Source: Marisa cornuarietis (taxonomy: Eukaryota > Mollusca > Gastropoda > Architaenioglossa > Ampullariidae). Taken from it: 64,000 nt of DNA. Each line of letters begins with the position of its first letter. Positions within the stretch are counted from its first letter, which is position 1. The position numbers and the translations under genes are program-made. Shown in pieces: positions 33,208 to 48,604 of the stretch. Location: NCBI GenBank assembly GCA_004794655.1, contig SMMW01000001.1, positions 2,812,501-2,876,500 of the forward strand. The letters are read 5' to 3'. The notes under the pieces are model-generated. The model was not told where the DNA came from, made no database searches, and worked only from the letters and a program-made list of their open reading frames with translations.

Positions 33208-36200
33208 ACACTCTCCAATAACCGTCGTACTCTCCCGTTAATTAATCTACCAAATAATTTTTGTCTTGTGTCTGAGAACTTAGTTGAGTCTGATCTTGTT
33301 AATATAACTAATATTTTGTGGTAAATAAGCATGAACATCAATAAAGAGTTTAGCTCAGAGCTTGTAATCGTAATGGTCATCGCAGTCGTAGTGTTCCGTT
33401 GTGCAGAGAGATGCGCTAGCGAACTCTAAAAGTAGCTATTCAGCCTGGCAACATTATCCCGAGTAGATGTCACTTTGCGAGTCTGCGTCACCAAAAAGTG
33501 GACAAAATCTACATCCGTTTCCTCGCCCCATAAAAGAGCTGCAGCAAAAATTGACTATTTATATGGGAAACGAGCTTCTTCAATAAGAATCAGTATATAG
33601 TATGCCACGTGGCAAGTATAAATACATATGCACACCAAATATACAACGATATACCAAATATATGTGCAAAATATACAAATAGCCAGAAAAACACAAAGCT
33701 TTGTCACATCATCAACCCTATAAAAAAATCCCCATTTCTCATTTCTTTATTTTTCCTTAAACCAAAACTCCCACGATTAATATTCAAAAACAGATTGAGG
33801 TCTACAGAAGACCCTTTACCGTGACGAGGTGTCATAATATTATGTTGAATGCAGATTATTATTCTTTACAAATGAGACTTTCCCTAAGCTCGTGCCCCTC
33901 TGACCTCCGACGCCGAAACTGCGCACAAAAGCGTGACGTCACCCACACTAACGTAGTTCCGGACAGGATTCGGCTGAGTGAATGCCGGTCAGTCTAAAAC
34001 AGAGAGTAAGACAGAAAGTGAACGAAAAGATAGTAAGATGTCTTGATGGCAGGAAAGCTAGAAGAGAAAACGAAAATAAGGCAACAGGAAGTTGGCTGAC
34101 TGACAATAAAAATTTTGGACCACTTTCTGTGATTTCTGATTTCTGATTTCCGGCGGGGGGGGGAGTTGGGGGTGAGGAACCCGTACTACTTCAGTAGTCC
34201 ACTGTGTCCAGACAACACTGCAAGATCTCAGTTTAAGTGGAATATGGATAAACCAGAGAAGCATAAACATATCAGGTGATTTGTTCAAGAAAAAAGTAGA
34301 TAGGCCCCTTCGAGACCAGTATATTCAGAACTGGATAGGAGAACTAAACTCCAAACCCCGTACTACTTCAGGACCTTATCTAATTACGTGCTGCTGAACT
34401 GAAAGCTACATTCTAGTTGCCAGAGTTACAACTAGACTGTAATTTACTGCTATTTGTACATTGAGACGGCAACCGCTGGACACTTTAAACTCTCGCAGGC
34501 AAGTCAGTTAAAATGATGTTTGCTTCGCTTTCATAGCAAATTCGTCACTATTATTACTTCAAACATATTGGCCACAGCAATGTGTGAGAATCATTTATGT
34601 AGTTTTAATGATTTGACTTGACAGCATTACATAATAATTACACATCATCTTAGGACGACTACTGTAAAGTTGACGTGTGGTTCCACGCGTGGCTGACAGG
34701 CACCGACCGCCTCAATGTCACCAGCGGCCCCACGTGCTCCAAGACTCGCAGCAGACGTGAATTACTTGGTGGCGTCAGCAAGCCTAATTATTTGGAGACC
34801 AGTCTCGACAAGGTGGTGTTCGATGCCCTCACCTTCGCTGTCTGCGCCGTCAACGGCGCAAGCAACGACATGTTCTTCTCAAAGCTCGGTGACACGTCCG
34901 GTGTGACGTACACACAACAGGTAGTTGTTGTCGTTTAATGTAATGTATACACAGCTGTTTCTGTTTTCGTCCGATAGGACGCACACACCCACCAGGTAAC
35001 CGTTGTTGTTCAGTGTGCTTATACAGCATGTGGCTATGTCGTTGTCTTTAAAGGACTACTAGGGCGAAAACTTGTTTTTTTTAAGTGATTGGGTGAAACT
35101 CTGTCCCCCAAATCTGGGTGAATAAATACTTTCCTTTCTTGAGATACATTCCTACCGACATCACCAACCACAAAAGAACGTCAAAATCGCTACGTCACAT
35201 GTGTACTCGGATTCCTCTTTAACAAATAGGTAGCAGCTTTCTCACTGGCTGAGGCCTTCACATCTGTGTTTCTGACCTAATCTGTGTATGGTGATGTTTC
35301 TAATCGTGTCTCTCAAAAACGAAAGGAAGGTATTTGCCTTTTTATGGGGGGGGGAAGCATCTTGCAATAAATTTACCCAATCATTCAAAAAAATGAGCAT
35401 CACAATAGTCCATTAACTGTAATCGAGGAAAAAGAACGTGGGACTGGGGAAAAATTGCTATGTAAACCATCAAATTTGTTTTGATTTTTTTTTATATATC
35501 CGGACCTGTGTCATTACTTATAAACGTCCACTAGATGTAGCCAATAACATATGAGGGCAAAATGAAAATGATAACTGCAGATCAATACAATTCTGTTGGC
35601 TACAGGTGACTGCCGGGATAACCTACCGCTTTTACGGGGTGCCTCTTCTGACGTCAAAATGCAGTAAGGCAGCCAACAGTTGCCAGCAGACCGACCTCAA
35701 GAACTGTGCGGTTTCTGCTACAGCCAGGGTTAGTGACATCAGCTCCTCCTGACAACAGAACGAAACACCTGCACAATGTCTTTGACATTCACGCTAGAGG
35801 TTGTTGAGGAGCACACACACTCTCGGACACACACAGAGCACGCCTGCAAACACAGAGTTCCACACGTATTCTTTCAGACAACAAGTCACTAAAATCTGTA
35901 CATGAGCTCGAACATTTCTATTAATCGGGTGAACGAAATATACTTTACTAAATAACAAAAGAAAAGTTCAGCACAAATATTCTACACTGAGTTTACACAA
36001 AAACAAATGTATCCAAGCAGTTTATATTAAAGTCCTTCAAGTTCTCTCTTCTTCTGTTGTTGGGGGGGGGGGTCGACACGGCAAACAGTTCCACTCTTTC
36101 AGTCTTTCTCTCTGGCGTTGATCACACGGACAGCCTACATCCACCAAATAACTCCGACAGTCTTAACGGCAGACAAATGATCAAGTCAATAAAAATTCCA

Positions 36201-36886
36201 CAGTAGGTAAATCCACACAGTTCTACGATCTTCTCAGGAGATCACACAGCAGCTGAGAAAATTAGTAAATCGAGGAACCACAAAGTCGCTTATCAATGAC
36301 AACCCACACAGTTACTCTTTCTCCATACAGTTACTCTTTCTCCATACAGTTAATATTTCTTCACACAGTTAATATTGATTCCACACAGTTAATATTAATT
36401 CCAACCTCTGTCCCAAATTCTTCTTTCTCCCCAGACTCTCACGTCTGCTTCTCTTCGATTTCTAAACAACGCCCCCTATCAACATTCAATCCAGGGGTGA
36501 TAATCTCTACTCATACAAGGGCGACAACCTCGTTACTTCGACGTTCAGGGGTGGTAACACATGTTCATAACAGAAGTACCGTGATGTATCAAGATACGTT
36601 TAGAACCATTTGATTTATTTATATAATGAATTTTCAGCTGTTAACGGATGTAGATAATACTTTCTGAGAACATTTCTTATCTATGTATAACATCTATAAA
36701 TAACGAAAGTGCTGTTTTTTATGCAGTAAGTTTTATGTATGAATTATTTTTTCTGAATGTTTGACTTTGTAATATTAGTGTCCAGTCTCAGCCATGGCTG
36801 ACTCCTGCTTATACCTTGTTGGAAAAGAGTTGCAAGAAAACGTCCGCGCGACTCCAGTACAAGGCACTGTAGTTAGAGAGTGGTAG
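32444..36886 (+). CDS. Gene D: two-domain cystatin-like protein, altered last exon
   Basis: Exons are 32444-32644, 33076-33129, 34654-34920 and 35606-35728 (67+18+89+41 codons), all phase 0. Signal peptide MTALLLLSFLPALASA; PGGK; helix FAVQAIN; QSQ joined to VVAG gives a canonical QVVAG. Exon 3 has DDYC, WFHAW, an NVT glycosylation site, the closing Cys, linker RSRR, GG and domain 2 helix FAVCAVN, ending TQQ. Exon 4 gives QVTAG and three cysteines. The normal exon 5 start (TTTC) is deleted. An alternative acceptor at 36778 would give a 35-residue tail to 36886 in another frame, losing the PW hairpin frame. Without splicing, exon 4 would stop at 35752. Intron 4 carries an insertion of about 0.78 kb absent from E and F. 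Domain 1 looks functional and domain 2 damaged. Confidence 0.78.
33143..33207. repeat. (GTTA)n microsatellite
   Basis: About 16 units of TTAG in intron 2 of gene D, immediately after the exon 2 donor region; E and F show only a trace of ATTTATTTA there. Confidence 0.95.
35797..36575. repeat. Insertion in intron 4 of gene D
   Basis: The flanking sequence (CATTCACGCTAGAG, then GTACCGTGATGTATC) is continuous in gene E (about 43992-44017) and gene F (about 53461-53488), so this stretch was gained in D. It includes a G-run at 36062, a clumpy tandem stretch of CACACAGTTAATATT-like units (36302-36400) and no coding sequence. The element type was not recognised. Confidence 0.65.
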
Positions 36887-37084
36887 ACACCAAGTCAACG
36901 AAAACAGCCTCCACTATTGCTCTACTATTCTTTTTCTAGGTCAAGATTAACTTCATCACAGTTCTAAGTAGAAGGCTTAAAGAGCTGCTCCTTTGATAAT
37001 GATGATGTTGTTGATGAAATTATGTTTTCACGAGGACATTTTGACGCATGTCAGTACTCTTTCTTGTCACGTGATAATCTTATG

Positions 37085-37090
37085 AATAAA
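37085..37090 (+). terminator. Likely poly(A) signal of gene D
   Basis: AATAAA in TATGAATAAAGA, conserved in position relative to exon 5 in gene E (44575); gene F has AACAAA at the same place (54002). Confidence 0.55.
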
Positions 37091-37120
37091 GAAATATAAG
37101 AAAAAGGAATTTTATAAACG

Positions 37121-37121
37121 T

Positions 37122-37205
<84 letters not shown>
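37121..37205. repeat. (GT)n microsatellite
   Basis: About 42 GT units, the longest dinucleotide run in the window. Confidence 0.98.
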
Positions 37206-37207
<2 letters not shown>

Positions 37208-37744
37208 GAGAGAGAGATAATTTAAATCTGAAGAGGCTTCGGCCCACTTCAAGGGAAGTCCAAACAGGTAACAATAGAATACAAAGCAATGAAATAAAGT
37301 ATGCATCATAAGTTACACAGACAAATTTCATAATGGATTAAATAGTCAACTGTTAATTAAATTTCGTACTTTGAATGCTTCATAAATGTAGTTTGCAAAC
37401 TTTAATAACTACAGACGTTAATATTTGCTATATTTACAATAAAAAGAAGACATCAGATACCCATGTTCTTTTGTTTTGTAGATACATATTCACCAACATA
37501 TGGTATGCTTTTTGAGGAATTTAGTCTGCTTGCATTCGAAGGACTTGAAGCCAGAAACGAATACATTAAGTGTGCATATTAATACTAAGAGGCTATCTCC
37601 CTGTTTCTCCATATATCATGGCATGAGGTGTGGGAAAACTGACTCTTAAAAACGTTTAAATTAAATAAATGAGCACCTTCAATAACAATTTAATCCGCCC
37701 CAGTCCCCATAACTCAGCCCCAGAGATTAACATAGGTAATATTT

Positions 37745-38420
37745 GTGCATCTAATGGTTTAAAAATATTGGTGGTGAATAAACATCATGCGCCCACAACA
37801 TGCAGAGAATGCCAATGACACCTTTTTTGGCACGACGTGCAACATAGTCAGGAGAATGAGAAAAAAGATAACCGGGTTGAAAAATATCACCCCTAGATAT
37901 TTGTACATATTTACAACGTTTACCTCGTCCATTCCTAAGTGCCATTTCTCCCTCTTTGATAAGTAACCCCCATTGTAGAAAACAACAATATCTCATTTCT
38001 CCAAATTTACAACCAAGCTTACCTGCTTTACAGAACTATATAAATAGCTAATTGAGTTTGAAGGCCTTGTGGGGTATCTGAAGTTAGAACTACATCATCA
38101 GCAAATGACAGGATTAAAATAAATATGTAGTAGGTCACGACTGAGTTGTACTCCATGTTTACCATGTTCAATAATATTCTTTGTTGACGTATCGATGAAA
38201 GGGGAAAAGAGGACAGGACTACATGTCTCACGCCGCTTTAGCCCTCTAGGGCAAACTAAAGAATCGGTAACATCACAACCTACTCTAATGTGTGCCTGAA
38301 CAACATTATAATACTCTGCAAAGCATTTAACATTTTCCCTTTGACTCCCTTTCTATTCAAGACTTCGCACAACTTTTCCCGTACAATTGAATCAAATACT
38401 TTTTAAAATCTATCTACCTA
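37745..38420 (-). mobile_element. Decayed LINE reverse transcriptase fragment
   Basis: The minus strand shows the catalytic motif SFADDVVLTSDTPQGLQTQL (about 38110-38050), then a stretch with KREKWHLG-like and YKYLGVIFF-like residues and RRAKKGVIGILCMLW (37870-37800) in shifted frames. This order is usual after the reverse transcriptase active site in LINEs. Stops and frameshifts make it inactive. Confidence 0.7.
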
Positions 38421-38429
38421 AAGCTTTTT

Positions 38430-40560
38430 ATGATGCAGTGGTTGTTTTTGATCCATAGCTGAGAGCGTATATGTATAATCTATTGTACTGAGAGAAAGAG
38501 AGGGGAATGATGAGAAATGTCATTCAATTTTAGGGTTGATAAATACTTTTTGCATTGCTCTCCCACTACCGCAGACAGCTTCAACATACAACTTTTTATG
38601 TATTTCAGTAAAGACTACAGCAACAAATGCAACAAGTCTCACAGTGAAGACCTTTGCCATGCAGTCAAATAAAGCCTACAAGGCCCTGGTCATGGTTTGT
38701 GCGTTAGCTCGCTGCTCGATCAGGTCAGAAGCAGCTTTGTGAAATGATACTCAATTATGGGTTTAGTACAAATGATGTCCCTCACACATCCAACGCCATC
38801 AAGTGGCCAGTCAATGACCAAACTGCGTCTTACAAAACAGATTCATACAAACCACACAACTTTTGGTGACCACGATTGAAAGTCTGTAACAGATTTATAC
38901 AGACTACACAACTTGTGACGACCTCGATAGAACGTCTACAGCATGGTACAATGCCGCAGCCTGACGTTCTCCCTGGTGCTGCAAACAAAAGATTCATCGC
39001 AACTGGTACGGTACCAGCTTCAACACATGACACTCAACTACAAGATGTACAATGATCTTAATACAATGCGACGCCACCTAACCAAAAATTAAACACCGTT
39101 GCTAGATAATTACAAATTTGAAGCTAAACATAATAACAATAGTATATCTTTCGATATACTGTTGCGAGTAGGGTTCCTGCGGGCGTACAAGCGTGGCGAC
39201 CAAGTTTCATAAGAAGTCATTGGTCTTCTACTCTCTGTACGAGACCTGAAGTAGCATCCTCATGCATTTTGCTCTCGAATGCCTCTCTGTATCGGGGAGC
39301 AGAGTCTACGTTTCACGTCGGTAAAGCAGGATCGGAACCAGAAAATGCGCCTGTAAAGTTTGACTTCAGTGACCTGAATACATCACAACTGACCCCGGAT
39401 CAGATTTCTGCAAACTCGTTATCTATTGTTTCTCTTCATGTCATAAAGTGCTTCAGCAAGTGAAACGTTACATATACCAGGGGTCGCAGTTCTAAAGTCT
39501 TCCCCCCCCCCCTGGAAAAATGGGGATTTCAAGGAAAAGCGTCTTGTTTCCTAATTATAAAGCGATGTCCAGACCTCGTAGATACTATTTCACGTTTCTT
39601 TTTCCAAGGGAACATTTTTGCGGCTTTATAGTTACAGCTCCGGGGGTAAAACATCCTCTTCAGGCCTAGAAACCGCTTTATAAGTTTGGAAACAAAACGC
39701 TTGTCCTTAAGTTTCCCATATTGCTCCAAGGCAACGCCTACCGTACCTACGGCCCCTGGGCTTGCAAAATAAAATGGATTTTTGATTTATATAATGACAC
39801 CTGCTCCTCTCACAAGACACGTCTACGACAGGGTTGCTACTAATCGCCGGTAAACCCAGGTGTCCGCACACATGTTGATGTAGCGGCCGTCTCCAACTCT
39901 TGGCCACATTGTACCGAGGTACTTCTGATGGGATGGGACGGAAATATGATGGGCCAGGTGCAGTCTTTATCTTGTCTGTCTGTGTACAGTGCTCATCGCA
40001 AGCTTGTAGTGGCTAGGACAAGTTTCCGAAGATAGCCCGTCCTCATTCAGCGTAATCGGGAAAATTCACCCCCATTTCTCCCCTTTTATGCTCTTCATAT
40101 CCAGGGTTGGTGTAGCCTATAAAAGTGAAATTGTTAAAGTGTCACATTTTAAAATTTACGATTTTATTTAAGACTCATTCTAATTTTCCAAAAACAGGCC
40201 AATAGTTATAAATAATGAAATTTTATGAAAAAATTAAAATATTTAGTTTCTGGTTATTACCTTATTAAATACTTATTCAGCTCAAAAATCAAGCATTCGA
40301 AACCTTCCACATAAAAATAAATAGCTTCATTCTTAATTTAAATGCTGAAAGTCTCGCTTTATGGCCTGCTATAAGCCGCATGTGTCATGTACAAAGTAAG
40401 TCGTAAAAAGAGCAACAATGAAGCCGTCATTTCATGATGCAAAATCAACATCTTACTGACCAGAAAGACAAAGGCACTGCAATGAAGCCAGGCTACAATA
40501 AAAAAGAAAGAAAAAAAACTATTTGGAAGCCATTACCAAAGACACATTCTGGCCAAAGAA
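38430..40560. other. D-E spacer, paralogous to the F-G spacer
   Basis: No gene recognised. 38870-39060 matches 54520-54660, and 39340-40140 matches 55990-56283 plus 63096-63240, so this stretch shows the F-G spacer as it was before the large LINE inserted. The insertion point corresponds to about 39897-39905. Confidence 0.75.
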
Positions 40561-40571
40561 ACTTTGCAGCG

Positions 40572-40654
40572 TAAACATACAACCACTTCATGATACTGGC
40601 AACGTGTACAGTCGCTATCTGTATGCAGGCGGTAGTGGTGTGTGGCCTATAAAT
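40572..40654 (+). promoter_or_regulatory. Promoter module of gene E
   Basis: CAACCACTTCATGATAC, GGCGGTAGTGGTGTG and TATAAAT at 40648-40654, 95 bases before the ATG, in the same order as before D, F and G. Confidence 0.8.
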
Positions 40655-40742
40655 AGAGCGTCCTAGTCGTAAGCGGACAGTAAACCCACGACAAACGTCA
40701 TCATATACCAGCTGACAAGTACAACACCGAACACAGCTAGAA

Positions 40743-44274
<3,532 letters not shown>

Positions 44275-44574
44275 ATGCCCGCGCACTTCCGAGACCAGGT
44301 GTCCATAAGCCCTGGTCACCTGTCGGTACTGTAGTTAAGGCAAGGTGGACACAAAAGAGGTCAACAAAAACAGCCTACAACTTTCCAACAGCGTTGTTCT
44401 GCTTTATTTTTTTTTCTTTTGTCAATATTAACTAGATCACAGTTGTGGCCGAGAAAAAGCCTCAAAAACCTGATCTTACAGGGACATGGTCAAGGGTACT
44501 ACTGTATGTATTCAGCTTTATATTGCGAGGCCGTTTTGATCCTCAGTCTTCTTGGGTCACATTATTACTTTATG

Positions 44575-44580
44575 AATAAA
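44575..44580 (+). terminator. Likely poly(A) signal of gene E
   Basis: AATAAA in TATGAATAAAGA, 301 bases after the stop codon and conserved in the flank of gene D. Confidence 0.6.
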
Positions 44581-45165
44581 GACAATGAAAAAAGTACTTT
44601 GTAAGCATATGTGTTTCTGTCTCCTCGTCTTTTTGTTTGTCTATCTGTGAGGAAATGAGAGAGAAAGAGAGAGAAAGAGAGAGAAATTAAAAAGGCAATT
44701 ATGTAGACGTAGATAAATAAACAAGTAATCTTAATGACCTGAATACGTGGCATTGCATTGCTCACCTATTACAGCATAGTAAAACTTTAAGACGTGTTTA
44801 TTTGTCGATAGTGAACACTTCGATAAAAGACAATGCATTAATGTCACAGACATTCGCGTACACGTAGAGGTCTGGACATTTGCGAGTTCTTTTCTTCACA
44901 AAACAACTCTGCTGCCTATATACATTTAATGATATTAATTTATGCAACAGTAACTAATAAAAATACAAGATAAAAAGAGAAAAATGATATATCAGTAAAC
45001 ACACGTCAGGCAATCCTTACTACTATCTAAGATCTCTGATTGTAAACACTGCTTACACTGATGGCTAATTGGACGATACTCTGAATTTTCAGTAACTGGG
45101 TATTGTTGTTCCACTGTACCAAGGGTAACCCAAGAAACAGTCACTGGGGATTTATGTTCCAGAAT

Positions 45166-45166
<1 letters not shown>

Positions 45167-45221
<55 letters not shown>
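45167..45221. repeat. (CA)n microsatellite
   Basis: About 27 CA units. Confidence 0.97.
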
Positions 45222-45226
<5 letters not shown>

Positions 45227-47890
45227 CGAACTATCTTAAACCATGGACGCCTTCACTCGGGGACAGACGTTGAGCTGCTTCTTGGGGCCGAGCGACCACA
45301 ACATTACTGAGCCAATTACTCCAGGATACAAATAAACTCCAAACAACTCCAGATAACTGCGCCTACCACAGTTACAAAAGAGAATAACATAAACAAATTA
45401 CTAATACATATCTACATAAAGGATAATGGAAACATTCAACGTATCCAAAAGGATACTTAAAAATACAAACATCGCACCTGTCTCGGAAAACGCAGCCTTC
45501 ACTCCCCAGCACGTAGTGTCCCTCCACTTTCTGTCTTCTTGGAAAATGAACCGCTGGCTGGCGACAGTTAATTACAGTTAATTATATTGTCTTCCCCCTT
45601 TCTTTTTCCACTTTAAAAAAAACTTATTACTGGTACGACAGGTGCGACTCGGCTACCTTCGCTGTGCTGGCTATTTAGTCTCATGTCACCCCTCTGTGAC
45701 AATTAATATTTACCTTCATGATTGGATATATGACACCAATATATGAAGTCAAGCAGCTGCCTGGAGAACATTTCACAACGGTTAGTCTAGCAGTTTACTT
45801 AACTTTGCGAGTTGCAATATTCTCTTCTTTGTCATGTTAGACATCATCAGTCGTTTCTATCTCCTTAGCAAAGTCCTTAGCATCAGCGTCACACCTACTG
45901 AACATTTTAGACATATGTGCCTTTTGTCATTTCATAAACGAAAATCATAAATAGGGGAATTTTAAAAAGCAATAAACACATGAAGAGAAGTTTATTTTGC
46001 ATTTGTTTAGTGTTGCGTGGATCGCTCGCCTTTAATATCCTTGTTATAGTACATATCTGGCATTTAAAATGTTTATTTGGAATTCTTGCTGAGTTTAGAG
46101 TAAACATAAAATAGAACTGTATAGTGGTCATGGATTTTCTGAACCAGCATGAAACATGTAGGTCTGGGTCTAATGGCACATTATTATGTATGCACAGTTA
46201 AGCATATTGTTGCAACGATCTAGAAGTAAAGACCTTTAGCCAGAGCTACGATTTCTATCTCGAAATCTTTTGTGCCAAACTTGTGCATACAGGGGATACT
46301 GGTCATCAACTTTTATTGCTACAACATCTGGCTGTTCTTAGTCACAGTTCTTTCACAAGGGTTGCTATGGTTACATAAAGACTTTTTCCTTAAAAAGTTT
46401 TTATATTCAATATTTTACATGTGTATCAACTGCACAGACGTCACGTGGTCCCAAATATATGCACTAAGTACTCCAAGAAAGTAAAGATAACGCTGTTATA
46501 AACGTGTATTACTAAAGAATCGCATGAAATAAAACAAAAATCGAAAAGGGTCTGGTTGTAGCACTACTGAAACCAGTGTGCTGATAATTTCAAAGACGCG
46601 GCTGAGAAGAGTGATCTGTGAAGAGTGAATGTGAGACTTGTGGTCCCTCTCCCCCTCCAACAAAAGGGGAAGAAAACAGATGAATTGGAAATAACGAGGA
46701 TAGAGATTACTTTATCAGACATTTCAGTCATGTCGTGGGAGCAAGCCTGAGCGGTATTTTTTTTCCTCCTAAACTGCAAAGCACACGATGTCTTGTACAT
46801 CTGTACAGTGTGAACCCCATTTATTGGAGGCCTGACCAAGCTTTTGCAGACTCTGCAGCTGGTATTTCCTTAATGCCAGAAAAAGTTTCAGCGTGTGAAA
46901 AAGTATTACAAATCGTACAAAATCACAGGTCTGGGAATCATAAATAAATGTATAGAGCCCCAAACTCACCCCTCTAAAAAAAAAAAAGGACACAAACAAG
47001 ATGAGGGCGTGCACACCTTCATGCCTGCCCCTCCCTGTCACATGAAGCGTTTCAGAACCAGTCGCTCCGCCTCCGCAGTGACGTCAGAAGGTCGTCTGCA
47101 CTTAAGGTTACCGTGTATCTAAGTTACTGACAAACCTTGTGCAGTCCTTATTCCGCACCTTTGTGGACGGTGCCCACCACAAGGTTGTAGTGGCTAAGAC
47201 AAGTTGTCAAAAATAGCACGGCCTCGCGCACTTTCCTACCGAATAGACTTAAACGATGTTCTTAAACACAAAAGTATTGAAATCTAATGTTTATTACAGT
47301 ATAGTAAAAGTTAGATCGTTAAATTTCATGACCTTCAAAAAGTTTGTAACAAAGTCCCTATTTTGTTGGTTATGTATTGGTTGTGACCTGCCCGCGTGGG
47401 CGCAGTGTGTGCAGGACGCGTAAGGTTGCGGCTGATGCATTCCACCTGGACCATGGTCTGTTCTGTCTCACGCCCTCAGGGATCTGGTGTAGACTTGTCG
47501 GGCTCGAAGTTTCTGGTTGAGAAATAGTTTCTTTGCTGGAATGATTGCCTTCTTGAGGATACCCGTCACAATACTAGTTGATTGTCTTTGGGCCCGTGGG
47601 CGATCCAGCAGCCATGTGTGCCTGCTCGCATGTGTGTTTTAGTATCTATGGTGGCTCTGCAATGTGAGGGTCATGTCCAGTCAATGTGGGCAGTGTCTCG
47701 GTGTGTGCTAGAAAAAGAGTAAGGAAGAGAGAATGCGAGAAAGAGTGTGTCTGTGCATATGTACGTGGAGTAAATATACCACCGGCAACGTCTGCAAGTA
47801 TGAGTGTGAATGTCATAGGTGTTTGTCAACTAATTAGCGACCAACATCACGTCCCATTCCTCGTGTACTATCACTTGGTTAGTTAATGAC

Positions 47891-47891
47891 T

Positions 47892-47983
<92 letters not shown>
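47891..47983. repeat. (CTTT)n microsatellite
   Basis: About 23 perfect TTTC units, a long pyrimidine tract capable of forming triplex DNA. Confidence 0.97.
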
Positions 47984-48440
47984 ATCATCAAGTTGCTATG
48001 TTCTAACAGGCAAAGCCTTTAAAAAGGTGTGAGTGGCTGGTGTTTTGCCACTTCTTTTAGCTTAAAACCCTTTCAGGTCCATACTTGTAAATACGGTCAT
48101 AGGGTCACATTTATCAATCTCTTAAAGAATTTTTAATTTTCTCTTAAATTTCCGAAATAACTCTAGTGTGTGACATTACAAACGTCACTACGAAAAAAGC
48201 CTTCTGGCATGTGCGCAGAAGATCAGCCTTTATGGTCTACGATTACCCGCATGTGACCCGCAGGTCGTGAAAAGGACAACAACTTGGCTGTTATGCCTGT
48301 TTGCAAAGAAACATCTTTACGATCAGAAGGGAAACGGCATTGTTTAGAGGCCAAACTACAGTAAAACAAATAAAACAAAGTAATATAAATATTTTTGATC
48401 CTTATGACACAGTTTGTTCGAAGAAATTTTACGTTATCGT

Positions 48441-48516
48441 ACAACTACTTCATGCTTATGGGAACTTGTACACCCGTTATCTTGTAAGTAGGCGGTAGTG
48501 GCGTGTGCCTATAAAG
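48441..48516 (+). promoter_or_regulatory. Promoter module of gene F
   Basis: CAACTACTTCATGCTTATGG, GGCGGTAGTGGCGTG and TATAAAG at 48510-48516, 95 bases before the ATG. Confidence 0.8.
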
Positions 48517-48604
48517 AAAGTGTCCTCGTTGTGCACAGACACTGAGCCCAAGACAAGCGCCAGCATTTACCATCTGACATCAGGACAACATCCAACAGCA
48601 AGAA

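Larger units (their letters stand above)
36890..37740. other. 3' flank of gene D
   Basis: Contains the poly(A) signal AATAAA at 37085-37090, in the same context as in gene E (TATGAATAAAGA), and a (GT)n run at 37121-37205. No gene recognised beyond it. Confidence 0.6.
44275..48420. other. E-F spacer
   Basis: Starts with the 3' untranslated part of gene E. No further gene recognised. Includes a (CA)n run (45167-45221), the dispersed repeat relative at 47155-47235 and a (CTTT)n run (47891-47983). Confidence 0.55.

Noticed and set aside
35729..35752. Exon 4 as the terminal exon of the family (read-through to a nearby stop)
   Set aside because: GTTAGT at this place is a conserved donor, and the next exon in B, E and F supplies the expected cystatin hairpin with Cys and PW or AW; kept only as an alternative for D.
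39529..39907. Two minus-strand frames of 66 codons
   Set aside because: No homologous frame is kept in the paralogous spacer at 55956-56207, so they are chance frames.
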